Notes: generated from the sequence alone by a model not told the origin. A stretch of 64,000 nt of DNA from Pseudomonas oryzae (GCF_900104805.1 NZ_LT629751.1:4300501-4364500); one strand, 5' to 3'. Counted from the first letter of the stretch, positions 14,871 to 24,386 are shown. Numbers and translations: made by a program.

Positions 14871-14888
14871 GCGATCGCTCCGAAGCGG

Positions 14889-14949
14889 TGTAGGGGCGAA
14901 TTCATTCGCCGGGCGGGGCGGTGTCGGGCGAATGAGTTCGCCCCTGCAG
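14889..14949. repeat. REP doublet (REPIN-like) between lldF and lldG
   Basis: Two inverted copies of a REP-like unit: gtaggggcgaattcattcgcc (left, read from 14890 without its first base) and the reverse of aggggcgaactcattcgcc (right, ending near 14947), separated by about 16 bases. The arms are nearly identical (one T/C difference inside). Such doublets are mobilised by RAYT transposases in Pseudomonas; no RAYT gene is in the window. Transcribed, it would fold into one long stem inside the operon mRNA. Confidence 0.85.
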
Positions 14950-14967
14950 AACAGGTTGCAGCGCGCA

Positions 14968-16410
14968 TCACTTGCCCTCCAGGTGCTCGCGGGCCAGCTC
15001 GTGCAGCGAGCGGGCGGCGGGTTTCGGTGCGCTGTGGTGCTGCGTCCACGGGCCGAGCTGGTTCGGCGTCAGGCCGCGCAGGCGGGTGGCCAGCAGGCCG
15101 AAGGCGCGGTAGGCCAGCGGCGTGGTGTTGAGCAGGCGCCAGCCCTTCCACAGCAGGCGCTCGCTGGCCGAGTACTTGCTGCCCTGGCCGCGCATCACCC
15201 GGTGCGGGTCGTCCGGGCTCTTGACGTTCTCCTCGCGCAGGCGGCGCAGAAGCGCGGGGATCGGGATCTTCACCGGGCAGACCTCGCCGCAGGCGCCGCA
15301 CAGCGAAGAGGCGGACGGGTGGTCCGGGGTGTTCTCCAGGCCCATCAGGTGCGGCGAGATGATCTTGCCGATCGGCCCCGGATACACGGTGCCGTAGGCC
15401 TGGCCGCCGATGCGGGTGTACACCGGGCAGTGGTTCATGCAGGCACCGCAGCGGATGCAGTTGAGGGTCTGGCGCAGCTCACCGTCGGCGAAGGCCTGGC
15501 TGCGGCCGTTGTCGAGCAGCACCAGGTGGACTTCCTGCGGGCCGTCCAGCTCGTCGGCCTTGCGCGGTCCGGAGATCATGTTGACGTAGGTGGTGATGCC
15601 CTGGCCGAGCGCCGAGCGGGTCAGCAGGGACAGCAGCGGCACCACGTCGCGCAGGTTCTCGACGACCTTTTCTATCCCGGTGACGGCGATATGCACCGGC
15701 GGCACGCTGGTCGACATGCGGCCGTTGCCCTCGTTCTCCACCAGCAGCAGGGTGCCCGTCTCGGCCACCGCGAAGTTGACCCCGGAGACGCCGATGTCGG
15801 CCTCGAAGAACTTCTTGCGCAGCACGCGCCGACCGGTCTGGATCAGCTGGTCGACGTCTTCGGTATAGGGTTCGCCGAGCCTGTCGTGGAACAGGTCGGC
15901 GACCTGCCGGGCGTTCTTGTGGATCGCCGGCATGATGATGTGGGTGGGCTTCTCGTGGTCGAGCTGGATGATGTACTCGCCCATGTCGGACTCCAGGGCC
16001 TCGATGCCCTCGGCTTCCAGCACATGGTTCATGTCCATCTCTTCGCTGACCATCGACTTGCCTTTGATCACTTGCCGCGCCTCGTGGGCGCGGATGATCG
16101 ACAGGACGATGGCGTTGGCCTCGTCCACCGTCTCCGCCCAGTGCACCTTCACACCGTTGCGGGTCAGGTTGGTTTCCAGCCGCTCGAGCAGGTCGGGCAG
16201 CTGCGACAGCGCGCGGGCGCGCACGTGGTTGCCCATCTCGCGCAGGTGTTCGCGCTCAAAGTCGTCGGGCATCGACGCGAGGCGCTTGGCCATCAGCGAG
16301 TCCATGGCCTTGCGCATGTTGCCGCGCAGCTGGGCGTCGCCGAGGGCGGTGCGGGCGTTGTGCTTGAGTGCGCGGCTGGGGATTTCCAGCGCCGGAATAC
16401 GTTCGCTCAT
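14968..16410 (-). CDS. lldF: L-lactate dehydrogenase complex iron-sulfur subunit LldF/LutB
   Basis: 480-aa protein from the ATG at 16410 (MSERIPALEIPSRALKHNAR). An LUD domain in the N-terminal two thirds is followed by two 4Fe-4S motifs, CIRCGACMNHCPVY and CGACGEVCPVKIP, and a C-terminal LutB tail. It transfers electrons from L-lactate oxidation to the quinone pool together with LldE and LldG. The start overlaps the lldE stop by 4 bases. Confidence 0.92.
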   Translation of the reverse strand: MSERIPALEIPSRALKHNARTALGDAQLRGNMRKAMDSLMAKRLASMPDDFEREHLREMGNHVRARALSQLPDLLERLETNLTRNGVKVHWAETVDEANAIVLSIIRAHEARQVIKGKSMVSEEMDMNHVLEAEGIEALESDMGEYIIQLDHEKPTHIIMPAIHKNARQVADLFHDRLGEPYTEDVDQLIQTGRRVLRKKFFEADIGVSGVNFAVAETGTLLLVENEGNGRMSTSVPPVHIAVTGIEKVVENLRDVVPLLSLLTRSALGQGITTYVNMISGPRKADELDGPQEVHLVLLDNGRSQAFADGELRQTLNCIRCGACMNHCPVYTRIGGQAYGTVYPGPIGKIISPHLMGLENTPDHPSASSLCGACGEVCPVKIPIPALLRRLREENVKSPDDPHRVMRGQGSKYSASERLLWKGWRLLNTTPLAYRAFGLLATRLRGLTPNQLGPWTQHHSAPKPAARSLHELAREHLEGK

Positions 16411-17231
16411 CGGGCACCTCCGGTGCGTTGCCAGAGGAAGCTGGCCAGGTGCTGGCCGCGCAGCGCCGCGTTCTGCTTCTCGAAGGCGCCGTTGATGTTG
16501 AGCAGGCAGCCGCAGTCGGCGCTGACCACCTGGGCGGCGCCGGACTCCTGCAGGGCGCGGGTCTTGTCGGCGACCATGGCGCCGGAGATGTCCGGCATGC
16601 GCACGCTGAAGGTGCCGCCGAAGCCGCAGCACTCGCTCTCGTGGTCGTGGTCGACGCGCTCGACCTGGCCAAGCTGGGCGAGCAGGGCGCGGCCGTGCAG
16701 GTGGGTGTTCATCTCGCGGCGCGCCGAGCAGGAGGTGTGCAGGGCGATCTTGGTCGGCGCGCCCTGGTCCTGGAACTCGACCTTGCAGATATAAAGGAGG
16801 AACTCGGCCAGCTCGAAGGTGCGCTCGGCCAGCGCTTGGGCGCGGGCGAGGGTGGCCGGCTCGTCCTTGAACAGCTCGACGTAGTGGTGGCGGATCATCC
16901 CGGCGCAGGAGCCGGACGGCACCACCAGCGGCCAGTCCTGCTCGAACAGCGCCAGCTGGGCGCGCGCCACCTTACGGGCCTCGTCGGTGTAGCCAGAGGT
17001 GTAGGCCGGCTGGCCGCAGCAGCTCTGCGCCTGCGGGAAGTGCACGCGGATGCCCTCGCGCTCGAGCAGGCGGATGGCGTCCATCCCGGCCTCGGGGAAG
17101 AACAGGTCGAGCACGCAGGTGCCGAACAGGTAGACGTTGGCCGGCTTGTGCGCCGGGTACTGGCGCGGCGTCGGCAGCGGCGGCGCCACGCGGGTGGCGT
17201 TGGGCGCGGCGTTGTAGAACAGTTCGCTCAT
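16407..17231 (-). CDS. lldE: L-lactate dehydrogenase complex subunit LldE/LutA
   Basis: 274-aa protein with two CCG domains: GTCVLDLFFPEAG...QSCCGQPAY in the first half and CSARREMNTH...ECCGFGGTFSVRMPDIS in the second. These cysteine sets bind non-canonical 4Fe-4S clusters. First of three consecutive genes for the NAD-independent L-lactate dehydrogenase. It follows lldP after 106 bases that contain a strong hairpin. Confidence 0.92.
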   Translation of the reverse strand: MSELFYNAAPNATRVAPPLPTPRQYPAHKPANVYLFGTCVLDLFFPEAGMDAIRLLEREGIRVHFPQAQSCCGQPAYTSGYTDEARKVARAQLALFEQDWPLVVPSGSCAGMIRHHYVELFKDEPATLARAQALAERTFELAEFLLYICKVEFQDQGAPTKIALHTSCSARREMNTHLHGRALLAQLGQVERVDHDHESECCGFGGTFSVRMPDISGAMVADKTRALQESGAAQVVSADCGCLLNINGAFEKQNAALRGQHLASFLWQRTGGAR

Positions 17232-17295
17232 GAGAGTCTCCGGTGGTGCCGGTCATCCATTCAGCTTAGGTGTGCGGCGAGGGAGTGCGGCAACG

Positions 17296-17321
17296 GCGAA
17301 ATCCGCCGGAGCGGATTTCGC
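17296..17321. repeat. perfect 11-bp hairpin between lldP and lldE
   Basis: Arms gcgaaatccgc and gcggatttcgc with loop cgga (tccg on the transcribed minus strand). There is no T-tract, so probably not a full terminator. It may partially end transcription or stabilise the lldP message, giving different amounts of permease and dehydrogenase (inference). Confidence 0.7.
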
Positions 17322-17337
17322 GTGCAACGGTTGCCGG

Positions 17338-19035
17338 TCAGCGCGCGACCACCAGCGGGTCGCTGACCCCGAGCACGTAGATCGCGAACAGGGCGATCAG
17401 GCCGGTGAACAGCACGTAGTAGAAGGTCGGCCACACGGTCTTGCGCAGGGTGCTGCCCTCGCGGCCGAGCAGACCGACGGTGGCCGAGGCGGCCACCACG
17501 TTGTGGATCGCCACCATGTTGCCGGCGGCGGCACCGATGGCCTGCACGGCGACGATCAGCGCGCCGGAGATGCCCAGGGTCTCGGCGACGCCGAACTGGA
17601 ACTGGCTGAGCATCATGTTGCTCACCGTGTTGGAGCCGGCAATGAAGGCGCCCAGGGCGCCGACGCTCGGCGCCAGCAGCGGGTAGATGCTGCCGACGCT
17701 GTCGGCCACCCACTGCGCCATGGCGATCGGCATGCTCGGCAGCTCGGCGGCGTTGACTCCCGAGTTGATCAGGATGCGCACCATCGGCACGGTGAACAGC
17801 AGCACGAAACCGGCACCGAGCAGCACCTTGCTCGACTCGCCGACCGCGGCGGTCAGCTCGCGCAGCTTCATGCCGTGCAGGAAGAAGGTAGCGATGACCA
17901 CGGCGACCAGGATGCCGCCCGGCAGGTACAGCGGCATGAAGTCGGCCTTGATGCCCTTCTCGCCGAGCAGGTCGGGGAACACCAGCACCACCGACTTCAG
18001 TGCGGCACCGACTTCCGGGAACACCCGGCTGATCACCAGCAGGGCGCCGACCAGCACGTAGGGCAGCCAGGCGCGCAGGGTGCTCATCGGCCGCTGGGTG
18101 AGCGAATCGAGCTTCATCTCCACGCTGCCCAGCCACTCGCTCGGCCAATCCTTGGCGTCGGCGAAGTCCCAGGTGTTCTTCGGCACCAGGAAGCCGAAGC
18201 GGGCGGCGCTGGTGACAATGGCCAGACCAATCAACCCGCCGGCCAGCGAGGGGAACTCGGGGCCGAGGAACACGCCGGTGGCGACGTAGGGCAGGGTGAA
18301 GGCCAGGCCGCCGAAGATGGCGAACGGCAGCACCTCGAAGCCGGCCTTCCAGCTCTTCTCCTTGCCGAAGAAGCGGGTCAGCATCAGCACCATGATCAGC
18401 GGCATCAGGGTGCCGACGGTAGCGTGGATGATCGCCACGTTGCTGGTGATCTGCTGCAGGAAGATCTCCCAGCTGGAGCCCTGCTCGACCAGGCGTGCGC
18501 CGAGGCTGGCGGTGTCCAGGCCGCTGTTGACGCCGATGATGATCGGTGTGCCGACCGCGCCGAAGGATACCGGGGTGCTCTGCACCAGCATGCCGAGCAG
18601 CACCGCGGCCAGTGCCGGGAAGCCGATGGCCACCAGCAGCGGCGCGGCGATGGCCGCCGGAGTGCCGAAGCCGGAGGCGCCCTCGATGAAGCAGCCGAAC
18701 AGCCAGGCGATGATGATCGCCTGGATGCGGCGGTCGGGGCTGATGGTGGCGAAGCCGGCGCGGATCGCGGTGATGCCGCCGGAGTGCTTGAGGGTGTTGA
18801 GCAGCAGGATGGCGCCGAAGATGATCCACAGCACGCCGATGGTGATGATCAGGCCCTGTACGGTGGAGGCGAGCACGCGGTTGAAGCTCATGTCCCACAC
18901 GTAAAGGCCGATGCCGGCGGTGAGCAGGTAGACCAGCGGCATGGCGCGCTTGGCGGGCCAGCGCAGACCGACCAGCAGGATGGCGGCGAGCAGGATCGGG
19001 GAGAAAGCGAGCAGCGCAAGGGTTCCGGGTTGCAT
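17338..19035 (-). CDS. lldP: L-lactate permease (LctP family)
   Basis: 565-aa polytopic inner-membrane protein of the LctP family, probably a lactate:H+ symporter that may also take D-lactate and glycolate. It starts [18 protein letters not shown]. Family stretches include [37 protein letters not shown] and the late [21 protein letters not shown]. It is first in the lactate operon, transcribed away from lldR, with the LldR-type palindrome about 110 bases upstream. Confidence 0.95.
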   Translation of the reverse strand: MQPGTLALLAFSPILLAAILLVGLRWPAKRAMPLVYLLTAGIGLYVWDMSFNRVLASTVQGLIITIGVLWIIFGAILLLNTLKHSGGITAIRAGFATISPDRRIQAIIIAWLFGCFIEGASGFGTPAAIAAPLLVAIGFPALAAVLLGMLVQSTPVSFGAVGTPIIIGVNSGLDTASLGARLVEQGSSWEIFLQQITSNVAIIHATVGTLMPLIMVLMLTRFFGKEKSWKAGFEVLPFAIFGGLAFTLPYVATGVFLGPEFPSLAGGLIGLAIVTSAARFGFLVPKNTWDFADAKDWPSEWLGSVEMKLDSLTQRPMSTLRAWLPYVLVGALLVISRVFPEVGAALKSVVLVFPDLLGEKGIKADFMPLYLPGGILVAVVIATFFLHGMKLRELTAAVGESSKVLLGAGFVLLFTVPMVRILINSGVNAAELPSMPIAMAQWVADSVGSIYPLLAPSVGALGAFIAGSNTVSNMMLSQFQFGVAETLGISGALIVAVQAIGAAAGNMVAIHNVVAASATVGLLGREGSTLRKTVWPTFYYVLFTGLIALFAIYVLGVSDPLVVAR

Positions 19036-19144
19036 GGCGATACCTCGGATCAGCGCGCGGCGCGCAGGCAGAAGGACGGGGTGTAACGGGCGAGCGGAGC
19101 AGACATGGCTGTACCTCGTGGCCGGTTCTTGGATTTGTTGGCTG

Positions 19145-19163
19145 AAATTGGTAATACCAATTT
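19145..19163. promoter_or_regulatory. LldR-type operator palindrome
   Basis: aaattggtaataccaattt is a perfect inverted repeat with 9-base arms around one central base. Its core TTGGTnnnACCAA matches the operator class of FadR-subfamily GntR regulators such as LldR and PdhR. It lies between divergent lldP and lldR, so one site can control both. Lactate would relieve repression in the known LldR systems. Confidence 0.85.
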
Positions 19164-19331
19164 ACAAGCGGCGAGGCTCAGGTTAAAAGTACGCTTGCAG
19201 GCTGTCAATTTGCCGCGCTACGACTTTCGTCGGCGGCGCACGGCTTGTACGGTCTTTCACCGGAGCGCTAGGCTTGCCGTGCGCGCGCTCTGGCGCGGGG
19301 TTCGGTGGTCAAACCAGTGGAGAAGCGAACA

Positions 19332-20105
19332 ATGGGTTTTGGTCCGCTTCGGCAGCGCCGTCTGTCGGATGACATCGTCGAGCGCCTCGAGGCGATGATC
19401 CTCGAGGGCTCGTTGCAGGCCGGCGAACGCCTGCCGCCGGAGCGCGCCCTGGCCGAGCAGTTCGGCGTGTCGCGGCCCTCGCTGCGCGAGGCGATCCAGA
19501 AGCTGGCGGCGCGCGGCCTGCTGGTCAGTCGCCAGGGCGGTGGTACCTACGTCGCCGAGGGGCTCGGTTCGACCTTCAGCGATCCTCTGCTGCGTCTGCT
19601 GGAGACCAGCAGCGAGGCGCAGCGCGACCTGCTGGAATTCCGCCATACCCTGGAGGGGGCCTGCGCCTTCTACGCGGCGCAGCGCGCCACGCCGGTGGAT
19701 CACGCGCGCCTGCGCGAGGCGTTCGAGCGTCTGCAGGCCTGCTACGCGGCGCCGGTACCGGGCGGCGGCGCCGAGGAGGGGCTGGCCGATGCCGGCTTCC
19801 ACCTGGCGATCGCCGAGGCCAGCCACAATGCCGTGCTGCTGCACACCATCAAGGGGCTGTTCGACCTGCTCAAGCGCAACGTGGTGACCAATATCGGCGG
19901 CATGTACGCGCAGCGCAGCGAGACCCGCGACATGCTGATGCAGCAGCATCGCGAGCTGTACGAGGCGATCGTCGAGGGGCGCGCCGAGGAGGCGCGGGCG
20001 ATTTCCAGCCGGCACATCCACTACGTGCAGGAGGTGCTGGCCGAAGTGCAGCAGGAGGCGCGGCGCGAAGCGCGGGCGCGGCGTCGCCAGGGGCTGGAGG
20101 GGTAG
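19332..20105 (+). CDS. lldR: FadR-subfamily GntR regulator of lactate utilisation
   Basis: 257-aa transcription factor. The N-terminal winged helix-turn-helix (LSDDIVERLEAMILEG, then LPPERALAEQFGVSRPSLREAI) is followed by a C-terminal FCD effector domain with metal-binding His/Asp positions (HLAIAEASHNAVL and QQHRELYEAI). Start chosen at the ATG 19332 (MGFGPLRQRRL), preceded by GGAG at about -8; a GTG in frame at 19305 is possible but lacks support. It is divergent from lldP and next to the palindrome, so a lactate-responsive repressor is the likely role. Confidence 0.9.
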   Translation: MGFGPLRQRRLSDDIVERLEAMILEGSLQAGERLPPERALAEQFGVSRPSLREAIQKLAARGLLVSRQGGGTYVAEGLGSTFSDPLLRLLETSSEAQRDLLEFRHTLEGACAFYAAQRATPVDHARLREAFERLQACYAAPVPGGGAEEGLADAGFHLAIAEASHNAVLLHTIKGLFDLLKRNVVTNIGGMYAQRSETRDMLMQQHRELYEAIVEGRAEEARAISSRHIHYVQEVLAEVQQEARREARARRRQGLEG

Positions 20106-20114
20106 GGCTGGTAT

Positions 20115-20139
20115 GGCGCCGGCAGACGAGGCCGGCGCC
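20115..20139. terminator. hairpin between convergent lldR and smpB
   Basis: Arms ggcgccggc and gccggcgcc around a 7-base loop lie between the lldR stop and the smpB stop. There is no strong T-run on either side, so it is a possible weak bidirectional terminator or RNA 3'-end protector. Confidence 0.45.
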
Positions 20140-20147
20140 GGGCGGGA

Positions 20148-20630
20148 TCAGTCGTCCTTGCCCTTGCTGCGCACCGCGCGCTGGATCTCGCGGTTGGAGT
20201 CGCGTTCCTTCTCCACGGCGCGCTTGTCGAATTCCTTCTTGCCCTTGGCCAGGGCGATCTCGCACTTGACCAGGTGCTTCTTCCAGTACAGCGACAGCGC
20301 CACGCAGGCGTAGCCCTTCTGCTGCACGGCGCCGAACAGCTTGCCGAGCTCCTGCTTGTGCAGCAGCAGCTTGCGGGTGCGCGTCGGGTCGGCGATGACG
20401 TGGGTGCTGGCGGCGCTCAGCGGGGTGATGTGGCTGCCGAGCAACCAGGCTTCGCCGTCCTTGAGCAGCACGTAGCTGTCGGTGAGCTGGCCCTTGCCGG
20501 CGCGCAGACTCTTGATCTCCCAGCCGACCAGGGCGACGCCCGCCTCGAAGCGCTGCTCGATGTGGTAATCGTGCAGGGCCTTCTTGTTGAGGGCGATGGT
20601 GCCGGCGGGGTGTTTTTTCTGTTTAGCCAT
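20148..20630 (-). CDS. smpB: SsrA-binding protein SmpB
   Basis: tmRNA partner in trans-translation, 160 aa from the ATG at 20630 ([17 protein letters not shown]). It has the OB-fold [19 protein letters not shown], the [14 protein letters not shown] loop and a basic C-terminal tail that enters the decoding site (KREFDKR-type [14 protein letters not shown]). The ssrA gene itself is not nearby. It is divergent from ratA and convergent with lldR. A longer upstream frame would overlap the ratA promoter region and is rejected. Confidence 0.97.
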   Translation of the reverse strand: MAKQKKHPAGTIALNKKALHDYHIEQRFEAGVALVGWEIKSLRAGKGQLTDSYVLLKDGEAWLLGSHITPLSAASTHVIADPTRTRKLLLHKQELGKLFGAVQQKGYACVALSLYWKKHLVKCEIALAKGKKEFDKRAVEKERDSNREIQRAVRSKGKDD

Positions 20631-20748
20631 AGGCCGCGCATTATAGGGACTTGCCGCGCGCGGCGCCACGCGTATCGCCGGTGGCGGGCCGCTTGAGCGG
20701 TTGCGGCGAAAACCGGACAATGCGCGGATATTTTCCGGCGAGTCCCGC

Positions 20749-21183
20749 ATGAGCACGCACATCCAACGCTCGGCCCTGCTGCCGTATCCGGCGCAGGCCC
20801 TGTACGACCTGGTCAACGATGTGGCCAGCTACCCGCAGTTCCTGCCCTGGTGCAGCGCCAGCGAGGTGCTGGAAAGCACGCCCACGCGCATGCGCGCGAC
20901 CCTCAAGGTGGGGCGGGCCGGGATCAACCAGCAGTTCACCACCTGCAACAGCCTGACGCCGGGCGAGTCGATCGAGATGAAGCTCGAGCAGGGGCCGTTC
21001 AGCGCCCTGTACGGGGTGTGGACCTTCCAGGCGCTGAGTGACAGCGCGTGCAAGATCAGCCTCGATCTGTCCTTCGATTATTCCGGGGCGCTGGTCAAGG
21101 CGACCCTCGGGCCGCTGTTCAACCAGGCCGCCACCACCATGGTCGACGCCTTCTGCCAAAGGGCCAAGCAACTCTATGGGTAA
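20749..21183 (+). CDS. ratA: START/SRPBCC-family protein RatA
   Basis: 144-aa polyketide-cyclase/START-fold protein from the ATG at 20749 ([22 protein letters not shown]). The family in E. coli is described both as RatA, which inhibits 70S assembly, and as a COQ10-like ubiquinone-binding protein. [17 protein letters not shown] is the conserved segment. Its last codons overlap the start of rnfH by 8 bases, the usual ratAB arrangement beside smpB. Confidence 0.9.
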   Translation: MSTHIQRSALLPYPAQALYDLVNDVASYPQFLPWCSASEVLESTPTRMRATLKVGRAGINQQFTTCNSLTPGESIEMKLEQGPFSALYGVWTFQALSDSACKISLDLSFDYSGALVKATLGPLFNQAATTMVDAFCQRAKQLYG

Positions 21184-21496
21184 GTCGGACACCATCGCCG
21201 TCGAGGTGGTCTACGCCCTCGCCGACAAGCAGAAACTCCTGCGTCTGAGCGTGCCCTACGGCACCACCATACGCGAGGCCGCCGAGCGCTCGGGGATCGC
21301 CGGGCTGTTTCCGGGGCTGGATCTGGCCAGCGCGCCCATGGGGATCTTCGGCAAGGCGGTGGCCCGCCCCGAGGAGCGGGTGCTGGAGGACGGCGAGCGG
21401 GTGGAGATCTATCGGCCGCTGATCGCCGATCCCAAGGAAGCGCGCAAGCAGCGCGCCGCCAAGGTGGCCAAGGCCAAGTCGGACGGCGGCGAGTGA
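21176..21496 (+). CDS. RnfH/RatB family ubiquitin-like protein
   Basis: 106-aa protein of the RnfH family (UPF0125), with a beta-grasp fold suggested by VEVVYALADKQKLLRLSVPYG and the C-terminal ERVEIYRPLIADPKEARKQRA motif. It overlaps the ratA 3' end and so is translationally coupled. The molecular role is not established. The lysine/arginine-rich tail is usual. Confidence 0.88.
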   Translation: MGKSDTIAVEVVYALADKQKLLRLSVPYGTTIREAAERSGIAGLFPGLDLASAPMGIFGKAVARPEERVLEDGERVEIYRPLIADPKEARKQRAAKVAKAKSDGGE

Positions 21497-21517
21497 GGTT
21501 GGTCGCGGCCTGAAACG

Positions 21518-21544
21518 AAAAAGCCCGAGCGTTGCTCGGGCTTT
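21518..21544. terminator. bidirectional terminator between rnfH and bamE
   Basis: aaagcccgagc-gttg... forms a stem with gctcgggcttt, flanked by an A-run on the left and T-run on the right. It can stop both the plus-strand ratA-rnfH and the minus-strand bamE transcripts, whose stops flank it. Confidence 0.9.
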
Positions 21545-21568
21545 GCATTTGCGGGCGGGAGGCGGCGG

Positions 21569-22129
21569 TTATTCCGCTTCTTCGGCCTCGGGCTCGACGT
21601 CCAGCGGTTCCGGGCTCGGTACCGCTGCCGGCTCGGCCTCGTCGACCTCGCGCTGGATCTGCTCGAGCAGCGAGCCGGGAGCCGGGGCCGCTTCGCTGGG
21701 GGCGGCGACCGGCGCCGCGGGCTGCTCGCCGGTGCTCGGCGTGGCTTGCAGCTGGGTATCGCCGGCGCTGCCGCTGATCGCTTCGTCGCGGCTCTGCCCG
21801 GGCATGAAGTCGCCGGCCAGGCCGATCAGCTGGTCGTTGCCGTCGAACATCAGGCTGATGCGTTCCTGCTGGCGTTCGCCGCCGCCCGGCTGGAGGCTGT
21901 ACAGGTAATCCCAGCGGCGGGCGTGGAAGGTGTCGGTGATCAGCGGGTTGCCCATGATAAACCGCACTTGCCGCTGGGTCATTCCAGGGCGCAACTGGTC
22001 TATCATGTCCTGAGTAACCACGTTGCCCTGCTGGATATCGATCTTGTACACCCCCGGAAACGAACAGCCGGCGAGTGCTGCAAGTCCCAGGAAGGTGAGG
22101 CCGGTCAGCATGAGCTTGGCTTTTTGCAT
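21569..22129 (-). CDS. bamE: outer-membrane assembly lipoprotein BamE (OmlA/SmpA)
   Basis: 186-aa lipoprotein from the ATG at 22129. The signal peptide ends in the lipobox LAGC (Cys about residue 22), and the BamE domain follows ([50 protein letters not shown]). It works in the BAM complex that inserts beta-barrels. The last ~70 residues are an Ala/Pro/Glu-rich low-complexity tail not present in short enterobacterial BamE. It is divergent from fur, as in other pseudomonads. Confidence 0.95.
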   Translation of the reverse strand: MQKAKLMLTGLTFLGLAALAGCSFPGVYKIDIQQGNVVTQDMIDQLRPGMTQRQVRFIMGNPLITDTFHARRWDYLYSLQPGGGERQQERISLMFDGNDQLIGLAGDFMPGQSRDEAISGSAGDTQLQATPSTGEQPAAPVAAPSEAAPAPGSLLEQIQREVDEAEPAAVPSPEPLDVEPEAEEAE

Positions 22130-22225
22130 CGGTGGGTCTCTTCCACTATCTTGGCGGGCAACAGAAACGGGATCATACCCGCATTGAGGGAGGCTGCGAA
22201 GCGCTCCCCCGCGAGAAAGCTGAAC

Positions 22226-22630
22226 ATGGTTGAAAACAACGAACTGCGTAAGGCCGGGCTCAAGGTCACCCTTCCCCGGATCAAGATCCTGCAGATGCTC
22301 GACTCCTCCCAGCGGCGTCACATGAGTGCCGAGGACGTGTACAAGGCGCTGATCGATGCCGGCGAGGACGTCGGTCTGGCCACCGTGTACCGGGTGCTGA
22401 CCCAGTTCGAGGCGGCCGGTCTGGTCGAGCGCCACAACTTCGATGGCGGTCATGCGGTATTCGAGCTGTCCGACGGCGCCCACCACGATCACATGATCAA
22501 CGTCGACAGCGGCGAGGTGATCGAGTTCATCGATCCGCAGATCGAGAAGCGCCAGCGCGAGATCGCCGAGGAGCACGGCTACGAGCTGGTCGATCACAAC
22601 CTGGTGCTCTACGTGCGCAAGAAGTCCTGA
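22226..22630 (+). CDS. fur: ferric uptake regulator Fur
   Basis: 134-aa Fe(II)-responsive repressor. It starts [20 protein letters not shown]. It has the DNA-binding helix ([20 protein letters not shown]) and metal ligands in [16 protein letters not shown], with H and E residues conserved. It lacks the C-terminal CxxC pair found in E. coli Fur, as is usual for Pseudomonas. It is divergently transcribed from bamE. Confidence 0.97.
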   Translation: MVENNELRKAGLKVTLPRIKILQMLDSSQRRHMSAEDVYKALIDAGEDVGLATVYRVLTQFEAAGLVERHNFDGGHAVFELSDGAHHDHMINVDSGEVIEFIDPQIEKRQREIAEEHGYELVDHNLVLYVRKKS

Positions 22631-22647
22631 TCGGACGTCGAACGCCA

Positions 22648-22671
22648 AAGGGCGACCCGCGGGTCGCCCTT
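22648..22671. terminator. bidirectional terminator between fur and recN
   Basis: aagggcgacccg and cgggtcgccctt form a perfect 12-bp palindrome between the convergent fur and recN 3' ends. Short T and A runs flank it. Confidence 0.8.
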
Positions 22672-22690
22672 CGCATGTCTGGCGGGTGCG

Positions 22691-24364
22691 TCAGGCCGCC
22701 ACGTTGCCGATCAGCTGGCGGGCGTGGGCCAGGGACTCCTTGGTCAGGTCGAGACCGCCGAGCATGCGTGCGACTTCCTCGATGCGCTGGCTGGGGCCGA
22801 GTTCGGCGACCGCCGTGCGCGTCTCGCTGCTGCCGCGCTGCTTGTGCACGAACAGGTGCTGGTGACCATGTGCGGCTACCTGCGGCAGGTGGGTGACGGT
22901 GAGTACCTGGCCGCGCTCGCCGAGGCGACGCAGTAGTTGGCCGACCACCTCGGCGGTGGGGCCGCCGATGCCGACGTCGACCTCGTCGAACACCAGGGTG
23001 GGGATGCGCGAGGTCTGCGCGGTGATCACCTGGATGGCCAGGCTGATGCGCGACAGTTCGCCGCCGGAGGCGACCTTGGCCAGGCCCTTGAGCGGCTGGC
23101 CGGGGTTGGCGCTGACCTGGAACTCCACCTGCTCCTGGCCGTGGGCCTGCGGCTCCTCGCTGCCGCCCGGCTGCAGGGCGATGGCGAAGCGCCCGCCGGG
23201 CATGCCCAGGCGCTGCATCTCCGCTTCCACCGCGGCAGCCAGCTGGCCGGCCGCCGCGCGTCGGCGCGCGCTCAGTTCGCCGGCCCTGGCCTGGTAGTGG
23301 CGGGCGTAGGCGTCCAGTTCCTCGCCGAGCCGCTCGATGGCTTCGTCGCCGGCATGCAGGCCATCCAGTTCGGCCCGCAGGCGCTGCTGCAGTTCGCCCA
23401 GTTCGCCCGGCTGCACGCGGTGCTTGCGCGCCAGACTGTAGATGCTGTCCAGGCGCTCCTCGATCTGCTGCAGGCGTTGCGGGTCGGCCTCGAAGTGGTC
23501 GACGAAGCGGTTGAGGCTGCTGACCGCCTCCTCGACCTGGATCTGCGCGCTGGCCAGCAGGTTGATCGCTTCTTCCAGCGCGGCCGGCTGGCCGTGCCCG
23601 CCGCTCAGGCGTTGCAGGCTGCTGCCCAGGGCGCTGAGCACGTTGCCGTCGTCGCTCTCGCTGCACAGGTCGAGCACCTGGCGGCAGGCGCCGAGCAGGG
23701 CGCCGGCGTTGCTCAGGGTCTTGTGCTCGAGCTCCAGCTCTTCCAGTTCGCCATTGCCGAGGGCGAGGTTGTCCAGCTCCTCGAGCTGGTAGCTGAGCAG
23801 TTGCTGGCGCGCGCGCTGCTCCTCGCCGCTGCCGGCCAGGCGCTGCAGTTCGCTGCGCGTCTGCCGCCAGCGCTGCGCCGCCAGTTGCACCTGGCGCGCC
23901 AGCTCGTCGGCGCCGGCATAGGCGTCGAGCAGGCGGCGGTGGGTGTCGGGCTTGAGCAGCGACTGGTGCTCGTGCTGGCTGTGGATGTCGATCAGCCGCT
24001 CGCCGAGCAGCTTGAGGTCGCCCAGCGGGCAGGGCGTGCCGTTGATGTAGGCGCGCGAGCGGCCCTCGCGGGTGATCACCCGGCGCAGGATGCACGGTCC
24101 GTCGCCGTCGAGGTCGCGCTCGGCCAGCCAGGCGTGTGCCTCGGGGATGTCGGCGAGGTCGAAGCTGGCGAGGATGTCCGCCTTGTCGGCGCCGGGGCGC
24201 ACCACCTCGCTGTCGGCGCGATCGCCGAGGGCGAGGCCCAGGGCGTCGAGCATGATCGACTTGCCGGCGCCGGTTTCGCCGGTGATGACGCTCATGCCGG
24301 CGCGCAGCTCCAGATCGAGCTGTTCGACGATGGCGTAGTTGCGGATCGACAGATGCACGAGCAT
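22691..24364 (-). CDS. recN: DNA repair protein RecN
   Basis: SMC-like ATPase acting in double-strand break repair, 557 aa. Walker A GETGAGKS at residues 29-36, a long central coiled-coil region rich in Glu/Gln/Leu/Arg, the ABC signature (VASGGELSRISLAIQ) and Walker B (TLVFDEVDVGIGG) near residue 450. It lies divergent from grpE. Two LexA-type boxes sit just upstream of its ATG, so SOS induction is expected. Confidence 0.96.
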   Translation of the reverse strand: MLVHLSIRNYAIVEQLDLELRAGMSVITGETGAGKSIMLDALGLALGDRADSEVVRPGADKADILASFDLADIPEAHAWLAERDLDGDGPCILRRVITREGRSRAYINGTPCPLGDLKLLGERLIDIHSQHEHQSLLKPDTHRRLLDAYAGADELARQVQLAAQRWRQTRSELQRLAGSGEEQRARQQLLSYQLEELDNLALGNGELEELELEHKTLSNAGALLGACRQVLDLCSESDDGNVLSALGSSLQRLSGGHGQPAALEEAINLLASAQIQVEEAVSSLNRFVDHFEADPQRLQQIEERLDSIYSLARKHRVQPGELGELQQRLRAELDGLHAGDEAIERLGEELDAYARHYQARAGELSARRRAAAGQLAAAVEAEMQRLGMPGGRFAIALQPGGSEEPQAHGQEQVEFQVSANPGQPLKGLAKVASGGELSRISLAIQVITAQTSRIPTLVFDEVDVGIGGPTAEVVGQLLRRLGERGQVLTVTHLPQVAAHGHQHLFVHKQRGSSETRTAVAELGPSQRIEEVARMLGGLDLTKESLAHARQLIGNVAA

Positions 24365-24386
24365 GGCCGGGCCCTCGCGATGGGTT

